Assembly (NCBI RefSeq): GCF_018333375.1
Contig: NZ_BORW01000017.1
Location: 1-64,000, forward strand
DNA length: 64,000 bases
Direction of reading: 5' to 3'
DNA from: Paenibacillus cookii
GTDB lineage: Bacteria; Bacillota; Bacilli; Paenibacillales; Paenibacillaceae
Shown: positions 53,203 to 63,816 of the stretch, piece after piece
Layout of the letters: each line of letters opens with the position of its first letter
Position numbering within the stretch: the stretch's first letter is position 1
The notes under the pieces: model-generated
What the model was told of the DNA's origin: nothing
Databases searched by the model: none
What the model saw: only the letters and a program-made list of their open reading frames with translations
Translations under genes and position numbers: made by a program

Positions 53203-54605
53203 GTACTGGGAGGATAACGTTCCCCCGTATGACGCTTTTTGCGGTAAAGATAACAGGTCTTATCACAATGGGAGCAGCTATCGGTTATGCCAGTTCTATT
53301 GTTTCGCTGCATATGAAACTGTTAGAAATGACATTTCTGCTCCTTGGCTTGTTGCTGGGTCTGCATATTTATAGTAAAAGTCCCCATAATCTTATCCCCT
53401 ATACACTCTTCATTTGGACGGTCAGCCCGGAGGCACGGCGTTTGCTGGACTGGACATTTCAAACCTACAGCGATACTTCGATTATCATGCTGACACCTCA
53501 ATGCGTTAGCTTAATTTTGCTTATTCCTACCCTAAAACATATTAAACGGATTAATTCCCGAGTAAGCCTGGTATTGAAAATTACTGGAGCTGCAATCTTG
53601 TACGGTTTTTTTCTCGGGCTTTTGAAGTACGGGCTATCTTCAGTGTATGAATTGCTAAACATAATCGTCCCATTTTTGGCGTTAGTCTATGTTCAGGTCA
53701 ACAAATTCGACAGTACCGTTTGGGATAGGTGGTTGCGAAGCTTTACCTGTCTCGCTGTCCTGGTCGGAGCCTACGGGATATATCAATACTTGGTTCTTCC
53801 GCCATGGGATCATTTTTGGATGGTTAATGCAGATATGAATTCGGTTGGACTTCCCGAGCCCCAAGAATTCAGGTTGTTTTCCCTTTTGAATTCACCGGGT
53901 CCGGCCGGGATGTTCCTTGGATTCGCTTTATCGATCATGATCGTACAGAAGAAATGGAGAGCATTCGGACTTTTAGGCACGATGATCGTAGCGTTTGCGC
54001 TATTACTGACATTGGTCCGGGTAGGCTGGATTAGCAGCATCATCATGATTGTCGCGTACTTTGCCCGTTCTCATTTAAAGAGTAAAGTTCAACTGTTAAT
54101 TCTTGCTGTGTTTCTGGCCCTGGCTTATGTATTTGTTCTCCCGGCATTGCCTGGCGCAAGCGAGGTGTCTTCTCGGATCAGTACGTTCGAATCATTAGAG
54201 GAAGACCATTCGTTTAATGAACGGCTGTTGTTTGCCAAATATATTATTTCGGATGTCGTATCCCACCCCATCGGAAGAGGAATAGGCAGTTCAGGATTGG
54301 GGGTTAAACTGACTCAAAGCGCTGATACGTTAAAGGTTTTTGATAATGGATATTTGAACCTGTTTTATTTATTCGGCTTACCGTTGGGGCTTGGCGTAAT
54401 CCTAATGTTGATCTATATTTTCTTCCTTTTATTTAAAATCAGTAATACGGACAAAATGTATGCCCCTATTTCATTTGCAGCCATCAGCGCTACCTTATTT
54501 CTACTGTTGGGGAGCAATGTGCTTAGCGGGTTGACAGGGTACATTCTAATGCTTGTGATTTCGTTTGCTTTTTCGCATACGTCAATAAAGCGGAGGGACA
54601 TGTAA
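53163..54605 (+). CDS. O-antigen polymerase/ligase-like membrane protein (Wzy)
   Basis: The protein of about 480 residues has eleven or more membrane helices. A large extracellular loop (SEVSSRISTFESLEEDHSFNERLLFAKYIISDVVSHPIGRGIGSSGLG) matches the Wzy_C/WaaL pattern. It probably polymerises repeat units on the outer face of the membrane. The start is uncertain: ATG at 53163 or 53181, both overlapping the previous gene. It fits a Wzx/Wzy-dependent pathway together with the flippase downstream. Confidence 0.85.
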   Translation: MGWLENMERIFGISTGRITFPRMTLFAVKITGLITMGAAIGYASSIVSLHMKLLEMTFLLLGLLLGLHIYSKSPHNLIPYTLFIWTVSPEARRLLDWTFQTYSDTSIIMLTPQCVSLILLIPTLKHIKRINSRVSLVLKITGAAILYGFFLGLLKYGLSSVYELLNIIVPFLALVYVQVNKFDSTVWDRWLRSFTCLAVLVGAYGIYQYLVLPPWDHFWMVNADMNSVGLPEPQEFRLFSLLNSPGPAGMFLGFALSIMIVQKKWRAFGLLGTMIVAFALLLTLVRVGWISSIIMIVAYFARSHLKSKVQLLILAVFLALAYVFVLPALPGASEVSSRISTFESLEEDHSFNERLLFAKYIISDVVSHPIGRGIGSSGLGVKLTQSADTLKVFDNGYLNLFYLFGLPLGLGVILMLIYIFFLLFKISNTDKMYAPISFAAISATLFLLLGSNVLSGLTGYILMLVISFAFSHTSIKRRDM

Positions 54606-54606
54606 C

Positions 54607-55389
54607 ATGCAGATCGTTTTTATAGGGGACTCCATTACCGAGGGGTTGGGTGTGATAAGGTCTAATACAAATTATGCGAATTTGTTGCAAGCCCAACTTA
54701 AATCCTTGATGGCCCAGCCTGTTGATATCGTAAACTTCGGTTCTAGTGCCATGCAGGTAAACGAGTCCAGAGAAAAGTACGAGCAACGCATCTTGGAAAT
54801 GCAGCCTGACATCATCGTATTTGCCCATGGAATTACCGAAGCGATTGTTCGTGTGCAGAAGAAGTATTTAAAATGGATGCCTATGCGCTGGAGAAGACCA
54901 GGCTGGATGGATCCAAGGCCGTATTATTCGACTCGAAGATGGCGGAGGTGCCTGGAGAAGGTTGAATCGGGAGTGCGCTGGCGTGTGAAGGTTGCCCTAA
55001 TCAAAATGTTTGGAGGCAAACCATGGATGAGTTTGGAGGAATTCAGGCGGCACACGACGGAGTTTTTACGGAAAGTATTGGACGCTAGCCCGAAGACCAG
55101 CATCATTTTGCTTGCTCCGAGCGATATTGAGGAGAAATACTTCCCGGGATCGTCAGAATCAATACGGATATACCGCCGAGTGTTTCATGATATTTGCAAC
55201 AATGCCCAATCGGAGAACCGAATATTTTTATGTGATGCCTCTCAATTCTTGCATAAATGGAATGACTATTTGGAAGATCGTTTTCACCCTAACGAATTGG
55301 GGCATGGCAAAATAGCGAAGGCACTGTTGAATACCCTATTGGAGCACTCTTTGGGAAGTCGCATTGTAAAGGAAGAGATTGTCCGATGA
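54607..55389 (+). CDS. SGNH/GDSL hydrolase
   Basis: The 260-residue protein carries the GDS motif at 7-9 (FIGDSITEGLG) with the nucleophile Ser9, the GSSAMQVNESREKYEQRI block, the Asn/Gly oxyanion region and the DRFHPNELGH block near its end with the Asp-His pair. Such proteins are esterases that add or remove acetyl groups on polysaccharides. There is no signal peptide. It starts one base after the polymerase stop. The product may modify repeat-unit sugars. Confidence 0.82.
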   Translation: MQIVFIGDSITEGLGVIRSNTNYANLLQAQLKSLMAQPVDIVNFGSSAMQVNESREKYEQRILEMQPDIIVFAHGITEAIVRVQKKYLKWMPMRWRRPGWMDPRPYYSTRRWRRCLEKVESGVRWRVKVALIKMFGGKPWMSLEEFRRHTTEFLRKVLDASPKTSIILLAPSDIEEKYFPGSSESIRIYRRVFHDICNNAQSENRIFLCDASQFLHKWNDYLEDRFHPNELGHGKIAKALLNTLLEHSLGSRIVKEEIVR

Positions 55390-56552
55390 GAATTTGTTTT
55401 GTTACACATAAGGTATTAAAGGGAGACGGACAAGGTCGGGTTAACTATGAAGTTATTGTCAAGGCGCTGAAAGAAGGCCATCAAGTCATCGTCATCTCTT
55501 CGGAACTGTCCGAAGATTTGCAGAACCATTCATCCGTGGAATGGATAAAAATCCAAATTCCTAAACTGCCGACCGTGCTTCTGAGGTACCAATTGTTTGC
55601 CATTGTCTCTGCCTTTTCAATCTGGCTGCGCAAAAATAGTATAGATCTCATTGTTGCTAACGGGTTTATAACTTATGCCCGTTCCGACATTAATTGTGTG
55701 CACTTTGTCCATAGCGCCTGGGTGAAATCAAGTTATCATCCGATTAGGCAGCAGAAGGATATCAGGACTATGTACCAGTTTGTATATAATCGATTGAATT
55801 CGATGCTTGAGCGATTTGCGTTAAAACGCTCACGGTACATCATTGCTGTTTCAGAACAGGTTAAACAGGAGCTTGTACTTGATGCCAAGATGACGGAACA
55901 TCGGATTTCGGTTATTCATAATGGGGTTGATATTGGCGAATTTTACCCAAGGCAGATGAATCGGAACGATTACGGTCTGGATGAGGATACGATTTATGCG
56001 CTTTTTGCCGGTGATTTGAATTCGGGAACCAAAAACTTGGATAATGTTCTTCATGCAGTGCATGACGTTGAGGGGGTCCACTTGCTTGTACTCGGGAACG
56101 CAGAGCGGAGTCGGTACCCGAAAATAGCAGAACAGTTGGGTATCGGACACCGGGTGCACTTTCTCGGTTACAGAAAAGACGTTGCGGATATTATGTCCTT
56201 AGCGGATTTATTTATTTTCCCTTCCAGATATGAGTCTTTTTCGCTCGTGATCTTGGAGGCCATGGCTTCGGGCTTGCCCGTCATCATGAGCAACCGCTGC
56301 GGAGTAGCCGAACTGATATCTGATGGAGCTGCAGTCATAATAGATGACCCTGAAGATAGGGAAGGCTTGGTTAGGGTGCTTAAGGAACTCGTTACTGACC
56401 CGGAACGACTGAATGCTATGGCATTGCAGGCACGGGACATAGCGGTGAAAAACCATTGGGGAGTAATGGCGGACAAGTATATGAACATATTTAACCAAAT
56501 AGTCAATCCATTGTCAGTGGTTAATAAGGTCCGAAGGGAAGCACTGAAATGA
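55386..56552 (+). CDS. Glycosyltransferase family 4
   Basis: The 388-residue GT-B enzyme has NVLHAVHDVEGVHLLVLGNAE and the donor-site FIFPSRYESFSLVILEAMASGLPV motif with the E-x7-E pair. Its start overlaps the SGNH gene by ATGA and its end overlaps the flippase gene by 4 bp. It adds one sugar of the repeat unit. Confidence 0.88.
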   Translation: MRICFVTHKVLKGDGQGRVNYEVIVKALKEGHQVIVISSELSEDLQNHSSVEWIKIQIPKLPTVLLRYQLFAIVSAFSIWLRKNSIDLIVANGFITYARSDINCVHFVHSAWVKSSYHPIRQQKDIRTMYQFVYNRLNSMLERFALKRSRYIIAVSEQVKQELVLDAKMTEHRISVIHNGVDIGEFYPRQMNRNDYGLDEDTIYALFAGDLNSGTKNLDNVLHAVHDVEGVHLLVLGNAERSRYPKIAEQLGIGHRVHFLGYRKDVADIMSLADLFIFPSRYESFSLVILEAMASGLPVIMSNRCGVAELISDGAAVIIDDPEDREGLVRVLKELVTDPERLNAMALQARDIAVKNHWGVMADKYMNIFNQIVNPLSVVNKVRREALK

Positions 56553-57892
56553 CAATATTACAGTTGATAAAACCAAGGAAGATCCGGGGAAGCATAGGGA
56601 ACGTACTCCAAATTTTTGCCTCCAATATATTCATGCTCGGGATTAATGTACTGAACGGTATCATGATCGCAAGGTTTTTAGGCCCCGAAGGACGTGGCGA
56701 ACAAGCAGCTATCATTATGTGGCCGCAATTTCTGGCTTACTGTTTAACTTTAGGTATTCCTTCGGCATTGGTTTATTACATGAAGAAAAAGGAAGAGGAT
56801 CAGGGGACCCACTATATTACAGCTTTTTATATGAGCGTTATTCTCGGAATCATCGCGATGGTAATCGGGGCTGCATTGATTCCTCTTTGGATGAAAGGGT
56901 ATTCCCAAGACGTTACTGAATTTGCAGTTTGGGCATTGGTAATGACGCCTGTAGCTATGGTCGGTACGGTGAACACGGCCGCGTTACAAGCAAGAGAAGA
57001 ATTCATGCTTTACAGTGTGTCCAGATATTTCCCATTGGTTGGCACCATGATCTTGCTCAGTGGCCTGATTATCACGGGACATTTCACACCTTTTTTCTCG
57101 TCGGCGGCCTATCTTTTTCCCGTGCTTCCGGTCGCCATATGGATCACATGGAGACTCGTCTCGCAATACAAAGTGAGGCAGAGGAACAAGCTGAAGTCAA
57201 GCCGAAAACTGTTGAATTATGGGATCCGTTCCTATGGAACGGATATCGCGGGTACCTTCTCCGGATATATTGACCAAATACTGGTGGTTGGTCTTCTTTC
57301 TCCGGCAAGTCTGGGTTTGTACGTGGTTTCGTTGAATCTATCCAAAATTGTAAATATGATTCAAAACTCGATAACATCGGTTCTTTTCCCCAAGGCTTCA
57401 GGACTCGGGCAATCCGAAGCCATTCATTTAACATTTAAAGTCTATCGTATCAGTACCTTGGTGACAATTTTCGTGGGTTTCGGTGTGTTCGTGGTTGCAC
57501 CGTATTTATTGATTCTATTGTACGGAAAGTCATTTGGAGGTGCCATTCCGGTATTTCGTTTACTGATCTTTCAGACGGCGATTGCTAGCTTGTCCTGGGT
57601 CCTTTCACAAGGCTTCATGTCCACGGGTAAGCCCGGAACCGTTACGATCATCCGTATATTGTCCCTTGGACTTAACGTTGCACTTATGAGGGTGCTGATT
57701 CCGATGTTGGAAATCAAGGGTGCAGCCATTTCACTGTTAATAACAAGCGTTATTGAGTTTTTGGCCATACTTTCGATTTATCGGTTCAAGTATTCCATGA
57801 AGCTAAAAGACTTCATCGTCTCAAAAAGCGATATTTTATGGTTATTCCGGCAAGTTCGGGGCCGGGGTAAAATGAACGAAGTAAATTCATGA
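56549..57892 (+). CDS. Polysaccharide flippase (Wzx/MATE-like)
   Basis: The 447-residue protein has twelve to fourteen membrane helices. The FASNIFMLGINVLNGIMIARFLGPEGRGEQAAII N-terminus and the YGIRSYGTDIAGTFSGYIDQILVVGLLSPASLGLYVVS region are typical of the PST/oligosaccharide flippase family. It moves the lipid-linked repeat unit across the membrane for the polymerase. It overlaps the previous gene by ATGA. Confidence 0.9.
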   Translation: MTILQLIKPRKIRGSIGNVLQIFASNIFMLGINVLNGIMIARFLGPEGRGEQAAIIMWPQFLAYCLTLGIPSALVYYMKKKEEDQGTHYITAFYMSVILGIIAMVIGAALIPLWMKGYSQDVTEFAVWALVMTPVAMVGTVNTAALQAREEFMLYSVSRYFPLVGTMILLSGLIITGHFTPFFSSAAYLFPVLPVAIWITWRLVSQYKVRQRNKLKSSRKLLNYGIRSYGTDIAGTFSGYIDQILVVGLLSPASLGLYVVSLNLSKIVNMIQNSITSVLFPKASGLGQSEAIHLTFKVYRISTLVTIFVGFGVFVVAPYLLILLYGKSFGGAIPVFRLLIFQTAIASLSWVLSQGFMSTGKPGTVTIIRILSLGLNVALMRVLIPMLEIKGAAISLLITSVIEFLAILSIYRFKYSMKLKDFIVSKSDILWLFRQVRGRGKMNEVNS

Positions 57893-57953
57893 AAATCCTA
57901 GGTTTTTTCTGAACAGGTTCAATAAATTCAAAAGTGTATAGGGTGACGATAAT

Positions 57954-58823
57954 ATGGAGATTTCGGTTGTTATTCCTACCAGAAACAGACCTAGTAAATT
58001 ACAAAAGTGTCTTGAAGCATTGGAGAAAGCACGGGAATTTATTAACTTCACCGTATTTGTATGCGATTCGAGTACGGATGACGAAACGTATCAAAAGGTT
58101 GTTGATGTATGCGGTTCTTTTGATTTTGTTAAGGTATTCAGGCATGAAGGAAAGAACGTTGCCGCTGCCAGAAATACTTGTGCGAAAGTTGCCACGGGCG
58201 ACGTCATCGTGAATGTCGATGATGATATTTATGTTGAACCTCAATCGATCCTTAAGCTTTATAATAAATACATTTCTGAGCGGGGATGGAGAGTCGTGGC
58301 CGGGAGCGTTGCTTGGAGCAATGATTGGAGCACACCCGTGATCATGAGACCGATAGGGTACGCTCGAAAAATTAAACCCGGCGAAAAACCGAGTTTCATT
58401 ATCGGTGCTTTCTTTATATATTCAAAGGATTTGGCTAACTCACTCCCATGGAACGAAAGGGTTCGTACCTCGGATGACAGATTTATGGGGGCGTTGTGGC
58501 GTAGTAAAGGGATTCAGATGTTATTCGAACCAGATGCCAGAGCATTCCATGATCATCAGCATACAAGTTACGAGGCGGAACATTACGAATCACATATTTA
58601 TGTGAATATGTTTGACGCCATCATTTCCAATTTTAATTTTTCGAGGATACTGAGCTATCAGGTTTTAGGGTTTTTGGCGGGAGTTAAGCAATATAGAAGG
58701 AATCTGGGTGATATGGGCAAGTTTGTTAGATCATGGTTCAAAGGAAACTATAAATTCATCAAAGATTTGAAATATCTCTACGGCTATAAGAAATTAGAGC
58801 TTGAAAATAATGTTCACTACTAG
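57954..58823 (+). CDS. Glycosyltransferase family 2
   Basis: The 289-residue GT-A enzyme begins MEISVVIPTRNRPSKLQKCLEALEKA and carries VNVDDDIYVEPQSILKLYN (metal-binding DDD near residue 85) and WNERVRTSDDRFMGALWR. It is AT-rich compared with the genes to the right. The acceptor and donor are unknown. Confidence 0.87.
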   Translation: MEISVVIPTRNRPSKLQKCLEALEKAREFINFTVFVCDSSTDDETYQKVVDVCGSFDFVKVFRHEGKNVAAARNTCAKVATGDVIVNVDDDIYVEPQSILKLYNKYISERGWRVVAGSVAWSNDWSTPVIMRPIGYARKIKPGEKPSFIIGAFFIYSKDLANSLPWNERVRTSDDRFMGALWRSKGIQMLFEPDARAFHDHQHTSYEAEHYESHIYVNMFDAIISNFNFSRILSYQVLGFLAGVKQYRRNLGDMGKFVRSWFKGNYKFIKDLKYLYGYKKLELENNVHY

Positions 58824-58852
58824 AATATTTTTTTGACGGGGAGACAAGAGCG

Positions 58853-60046
58853 ATGGCTATGAATGTGCTTTCGACCGGCATGGGCTGGATTGATCATCAG
58901 CATGGCGGGTTGAACCGCTATTTCGCGGATTATACCAAGGCTATGAAAGAATACGGCCATACCGAACTGGGATTCGTAGTGGCCCCGCAAAGAGCGGAAA
59001 TGCCCTCGGACCGGAACATCAGCAACGCAACGAAAGAACTTCGCATGAACCACTTCCTTCCCCGCATGAAGTCGGTCCAGAAGCATACGATCCAGGCAAT
59101 CCGAAGCTTTCGTCCGGATGTGTTTAATCCACATTTTGCTTTTTATACGACGATGGTCACAAGAAACCATATACCTTCCCATATCCCGATCGTCACCCAT
59201 TTTCATGGACCATGGGCCATGGAGTCCCGGGTCGAAGAGAAGGACGGCACAGGCCTTATTCAAGGGATGAAGTATTGGGTTAAAAAACAGGTGGAATTGT
59301 TGACCTACCGTCGTTCGGACAGCTTCATCGTACTCAGCGAATATTTCCGGGACATTTTAAAGAACAATTACGGAGTGGATGATCGAAAAATCCACATTAT
59401 ACCGGGGGCCGTCGATCATCATTTGTTCCGGCCTCATCCGGATCGGGAGAAGTTGCGCTCACAATTGGGCATCCTTCCGGACCAGCCCGTATTGTTCTGC
59501 ATTCGCAGGCTTGTTCGCCGAATGGGGATCGACCGGCTTATACACGCCATGGTCGCCGTTATTCGCGAACACCCGAATGTCCGTCTGTATATTGGGGGAG
59601 ACGGCCCGATGCGGAATGAGTTCGAGGCGCTTATTGTTCAGCTGGGGCTTGCCTCCAACGTCCATTTGCTCGGACGGATTACCAACGAGGAACTTGTATC
59701 GTATTACCAGGCGGCCGATGCGAGTATCGTTCCGACGTTGACACTTGAGGGATTCGGCCTGATTACCGTAGAGTCGCTTGCTTGTGGAACGCCTGTTCTC
59801 GGAACTCCTTATGGGGGAACGAAGGAAATTCTTCATCGTATATCGGATGACTTGATGTTCGAGGACGGAACCTCAGAGGCGATGAGCCGAAAAATCATCG
59901 ATCTGCTTAATCGGAATATGTACCTTCCTTCCCGAGAAGCTTGCCGGGAAGAGGTCCTGCGCCGGTATACATGGAACCGCGTAGCTGAAGCTGTAACCGA
60001 GGTGTTCAACGAGGAAATTAATAAGAGAAGGATGTTTCGGAAATGA
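58853..60046 (+). CDS. Glycosyltransferase family 4
   Basis: The 397-residue GT-B enzyme has an N-terminal MGWIDHQHGGLNRYFADYTKAMKEYGH (the GGLNRY acceptor loop) and the donor motif ASIVPTLTLEGFGLITVESLACGTPVLGTPYGG. The ATG at 58853 has GGGGAG upstream; a second ATG lies six bases on. The next GT gene overlaps its stop by 4 bp. Confidence 0.88.
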   Translation: MAMNVLSTGMGWIDHQHGGLNRYFADYTKAMKEYGHTELGFVVAPQRAEMPSDRNISNATKELRMNHFLPRMKSVQKHTIQAIRSFRPDVFNPHFAFYTTMVTRNHIPSHIPIVTHFHGPWAMESRVEEKDGTGLIQGMKYWVKKQVELLTYRRSDSFIVLSEYFRDILKNNYGVDDRKIHIIPGAVDHHLFRPHPDREKLRSQLGILPDQPVLFCIRRLVRRMGIDRLIHAMVAVIREHPNVRLYIGGDGPMRNEFEALIVQLGLASNVHLLGRITNEELVSYYQAADASIVPTLTLEGFGLITVESLACGTPVLGTPYGGTKEILHRISDDLMFEDGTSEAMSRKIIDLLNRNMYLPSREACREEVLRRYTWNRVAEAVTEVFNEEINKRRMFRK

Positions 60047-61242
60047 AGATTGCTTTTTATAACCATACGAGCACGATTAGCGGCGCAGAAATCAGCTTGC
60101 TCCTAACCGCCAAGCACCTTACAAGAGTGCAGCCGATCATATTCGCTCCAGAGGGAGAGCTTCTGGAGAAGGCCCGGGATCAAGGGCTGGAGGTTGTACC
60201 CCTCCCAAGCTACCGTGCAAGGTTAACCCGCAATCCGTTTTTAATGACAATATATGTTTTCGGTATGCTTATAGCCGGTTGGCGTCTGGCACTTCTCATG
60301 AGGAAAAGCGGGGTGGACATGATTCATGCCAACTCTATACGCGCTGGCATTATGGCCGGGCTGTTCCGTTGGTATCATAGGAAGCCGGTCGTATGGCACG
60401 TCAGGGATATGCCACCCAAAGGAATCATTGGCAGAGTGATCCGGAGGTTCGCGGGCAGCACGGCCAGTGCGCTTATTGGAATCTCCGAACCAGTCATTCA
60501 AGCGTTGAACCACCCGGCAGTAGCCGGAAACTGTCATCTTGTACATAATGGAGTCGAGCTCAGGCCATACCGAGCCGAAGAGCGGCAGAGCATTCGCCAG
60601 CGAATTCGAAGGGAGCTGGGGTTGCCGCAGGAATCGGAGGTCATGGTCATCATCGGCCAGATTGCGCCTTGGAAGAGACAGGAAGACGCCGTTGAGGCGT
60701 TCTCCCGCCTATTCCGGGAAGGGCGGCAAGCCTATTTGCTAATCGTCGGTGAAGCGAAGTTTCGACAGGAAAATGAAGAGTATCTTATTAGTTTGAAGCA
60801 AAAAGTCAAAACCTTGCGCCTGGAAGACAAGGTCATATTCACCGGGTTTAGGGAGGATGTTTTGGAGATCTGCTGCGCAGCGGATCTCCTTTTATTATGT
60901 TCGGACCATGAACCCTTTGGCCGCGTCATTATCGAAGCGATGTCGCAAGGAACGCCGGTGGTGGCCACCCGGGGAGGAGGCGTTCCGGAGATTATTCAAG
61001 ATGGCGTGAGCGGGTTGATGTACGAAATCGGGAATGTCGAGGAGCTTCAAGATCGGATCCGCGACATCCTTGATAACGAGACTTTGCGGCTGGCTCTTCG
61101 CCGGAACGGACCGGAGAGGGTCAAGGAGAAGTTTTCCATTGCGCACACGTCCCAAAAAATCGAGCTTATTTATGACCAGCTGCTGGCAGCTTCAAACCAC
61201 GAATATTTGGACCGGCCGCGTACGGGGGAGATGTTGGAATGA
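60043..61242 (+). CDS. Glycosyltransferase family 4
   Basis: The 399-residue GT-B enzyme starts MKIAFYNHTSTISGAEISLLLTAKHL (GAE acceptor loop). It has an internal hydrophobic stretch (FLMTIYVFGMLIAGWRLALLM) and the donor motif LLLLCSDHEPFGRVIIEAMSQGTPVVATRGGGVPEII. It overlaps both neighbours by 4 bp, so three GT4 genes are translated as a coupled set. Confidence 0.88.
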   Translation: MKIAFYNHTSTISGAEISLLLTAKHLTRVQPIIFAPEGELLEKARDQGLEVVPLPSYRARLTRNPFLMTIYVFGMLIAGWRLALLMRKSGVDMIHANSIRAGIMAGLFRWYHRKPVVWHVRDMPPKGIIGRVIRRFAGSTASALIGISEPVIQALNHPAVAGNCHLVHNGVELRPYRAEERQSIRQRIRRELGLPQESEVMVIIGQIAPWKRQEDAVEAFSRLFREGRQAYLLIVGEAKFRQENEEYLISLKQKVKTLRLEDKVIFTGFREDVLEICCAADLLLLCSDHEPFGRVIIEAMSQGTPVVATRGGGVPEIIQDGVSGLMYEIGNVEELQDRIRDILDNETLRLALRRNGPERVKEKFSIAHTSQKIELIYDQLLAASNHEYLDRPRTGEMLE

Positions 61243-62378
61243 ATGATTTAAAGGTTGCAATCGTCCATGACTACCTGAATCAAATGGGAGGCGCCGAACG
61301 GGTCGTGGCCGTCTTTCACAAGATGTTTCCGCAGGCGCCGATTTATACGACGATTGCGGATGGCGATAAGCTGCTTCCGGAACTGGCGGATGCCGTCATC
61401 AAGGTCACCTGGATGCAGCGGATTCCATGGGTGTTATCCAAATTCAAGCTGTTTTTCTGGTTATATCCGTTTGCGGTCCGCTCCATGAACGTGAAGGGAT
61501 ACGACCTGATCCTCAGCTCCAGCAGCGCGTATGCAAAAGGGGTGCGAAAGGGCAGGGCAAGCGTCCATGTCTGCTATTGCCACACGCCCATGCGATTTGC
61601 GTGGAATTTTGAGTCGTATATGGAGGGAGTCGAGGTCCCCCCTTCCGTCAAACGGATCGCAAAATGGCTTACGCACCCGCTGCGGATCTGGGACCGGCAC
61701 AATTCCAAAAAGGTGGATCGGATCATCGCGAATTCAACGATCGTCAAGGAGCGGATCGGCCAATGTTACGGCGTCCATTCGCCCGTTATTTTTCCTCCGG
61801 TGGATATCAGCCGATTCAACATTGCTGAGCAGCCGCCTGAAGATTACTTTCTTGTCGTTTCGCGGCTGGTGTCTTATAAAAAAATCGATCTGGCGGTTGA
61901 AGCCTGCACGCTGCTCGGACAGAGACTGCTGGTCGTGGGGGACGGACCGGACCGGCAAAGGCTCGAAAAAATCGCGGGGGCGACGGTCACGTTTCTGGGA
62001 AGGCGGAGCGATGAAGAAGTCGTCCAATATATGCAGCGCTGCAAAGCGCTGATTTTTCCCGGCATTGAGGATTTTGGCATTACGCCGCTTGAGGCGAATG
62101 CGTGCGGCAGACCGATCATCGCTTTTTGCGGGGGCGGTGCCCTGGATACGGTCGTGCCGGAAAAAACGGGACTCTTTTTTAAGGAACAGCGGATCGGTGC
62201 ATTGATGGAAGCCATTGAGCGGTTCCATCGATATGATTGGGATCCCGCCTATATTCGGGCGCATGCCGAGCAATTCGGCGAGCATGTGTTTATGGCGCGG
62301 CTCCGGTCCAGCATTGAGGAGCTTGTCCTGGAAAAGACGAGTCGCGAAATGACTATGGAAGCAAAAAGGAGCTACTGA
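61239..62378 (+). CDS. Glycosyltransferase family 4 (WbaZ-like, possible mannosyltransferase)
   Basis: The 379-residue enzyme opens LKVAIVHDYLNQMGGAERVVAVFHKMFPQAPIYTT and has CYCHTPMRFAW and the donor site IFPGIEDFGITPLEANACGRPIIAF. These blocks resemble WbaZ/WcaI-type mannosyltransferases. The ManC gene that follows directly (one-base stop/start overlap) would supply GDP-mannose, which supports mannose as the donor; this is inference. Confidence 0.86.
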   Translation: MNDLKVAIVHDYLNQMGGAERVVAVFHKMFPQAPIYTTIADGDKLLPELADAVIKVTWMQRIPWVLSKFKLFFWLYPFAVRSMNVKGYDLILSSSSAYAKGVRKGRASVHVCYCHTPMRFAWNFESYMEGVEVPPSVKRIAKWLTHPLRIWDRHNSKKVDRIIANSTIVKERIGQCYGVHSPVIFPPVDISRFNIAEQPPEDYFLVVSRLVSYKKIDLAVEACTLLGQRLLVVGDGPDRQRLEKIAGATVTFLGRRSDEEVVQYMQRCKALIFPGIEDFGITPLEANACGRPIIAFCGGGALDTVVPEKTGLFFKEQRIGALMEAIERFHRYDWDPAYIRAHAEQFGEHVFMARLRSSIEELVLEKTSREMTMEAKRSY

Positions 62379-63757
62379 TGATGCATATCATTTTGTTGTC
62401 CGGCGGAAGCGGAAATCGATTGTGGCCTTTATCGAACGATACCCGGTCCAAGCAGTTTCTGAAAATTTTGGAATGCGCGTCTGGCCAGCGGGAGTCGATG
62501 GTGCAGCGCGTCTGGGGCCAACTGGGACAAAAGAATCTCCGGGAGCGTTCCGTTTTGGCGACCGGGAGGAGCCAGGTGGAACTGATCCAGAGCCAGCTTG
62601 GACCCGAGGTGGAGTTGATTGTTGAGCCGGAGCGCAGGGATACGTTTCCGGCAATCGCTTTGGCTGCCGGTTATTTATACTCCGTCAAAGGCGCCGCACT
62701 CAGCGATGTCGTGATCGTCCTTCCGGTGGATCTTTTTGTGGAGGACCTGTTCTTCGATAAAGTGAAAGAGCTGGAGTCGCTAATGGTACATACGAAGGCC
62801 GAGCTGGGCTTGATGGGCGTTTCGCCGGACCATCCATCATCTAAATTCGGTTATATCGTGCCCCAATCGCCCATAACCGAAGCGCATGGAACGGAGTTCT
62901 TCCGGGTCAGCCATTTCGTCGAAAAACCCGACGGACCGGCGGCCCTTCGCTTGATGGAACAATCGGCCATATGGAATTGCGGCGTATTTGCTTTCCGGCT
63001 GGAATACATGATCGAACATCTGATCCAGCGTTCCCTTCCCATTCAATATGACGAATTGTTAAACCAGTACAGCCGGATGGAAAAAATCAGCTTTGATTAT
63101 GCCGTCGTGGAGCAGGCAACAAATATTGTCGCCATGCCTTACCGCGGGATCTGGAAGGATCTCGGCACCTGGGACGCGCTGACGGAAGAGGTCCGTACGC
63201 CTTTGATCGGGAAAGGAACGTTGACCGAAGATTCGACCCGTACGCATGTCATTAACGAGCTGGACATTCCGATCACGGTCATTGGAGCTCCCAACTTAAT
63301 CGTGGCGGCAAGTCCCGACGGCATTCTCGTATCCGAAAAAAACGCCAGTATGCGCATCAAAGACGTGATGAAGTTCGGCGAGCAGCGTCCCATGTATGAG
63401 GAGCGCCGCTGGGGCCGCTACCGGGTGCTGGACTATATCAAGTATCCCAACGGGAATGAAGTATTGACGAAGCGGATATGCATACTGCAAGGGAAAAATT
63501 TGAGTTATCAATATCATTTGCATCGCAGCGAGGTGTGGACCGTCGTGTCCGGCGTCGGGGAAATGGTGCTGGACGGCAATGTGCGGAGCATTGGAAAAGG
63601 GGACGTCATCGTCATCCCTGCGGGTGCGAAACACAGCCTGCGCGCCATTACGGATATTGAAATGATAGAGGTGCAGACCGGCAGCGAATTGGTCGAGGAG
63701 GACGTCGTGAGACTGGCGATGAAATGGGAGGAAATCGAAGTCAATGTGTTGAGCTGA
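62378..63757 (+). CDS. manC: Mannose-1-phosphate guanylyltransferase (PMI type II / ManC family)
   Basis: The 459-residue protein has the nucleotidyltransferase motif [25 protein letters not shown], the [13 protein letters not shown] sugar-phosphate site and a C-terminal cupin ([28 protein letters not shown]). It makes GDP-mannose from GTP and mannose-1-phosphate. The cupin is the part that gives phosphomannose isomerase activity in bifunctional family members. RBS AAAAGGAG. Confidence 0.92.
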   Translation: MMHIILLSGGSGNRLWPLSNDTRSKQFLKILECASGQRESMVQRVWGQLGQKNLRERSVLATGRSQVELIQSQLGPEVELIVEPERRDTFPAIALAAGYLYSVKGAALSDVVIVLPVDLFVEDLFFDKVKELESLMVHTKAELGLMGVSPDHPSSKFGYIVPQSPITEAHGTEFFRVSHFVEKPDGPAALRLMEQSAIWNCGVFAFRLEYMIEHLIQRSLPIQYDELLNQYSRMEKISFDYAVVEQATNIVAMPYRGIWKDLGTWDALTEEVRTPLIGKGTLTEDSTRTHVINELDIPITVIGAPNLIVAASPDGILVSEKNASMRIKDVMKFGEQRPMYEERRWGRYRVLDYIKYPNGNEVLTKRICILQGKNLSYQYHLHRSEVWTVVSGVGEMVLDGNVRSIGKGDVIVIPAGAKHSLRAITDIEMIEVQTGSELVEEDVVRLAMKWEEIEVNVLS

Positions 63758-63816
63758 CAGCGGAAATTACGAAACGGCGAAACAGCGAATTCTATTATAG
63801 AAGGAATGAAGCGAAA

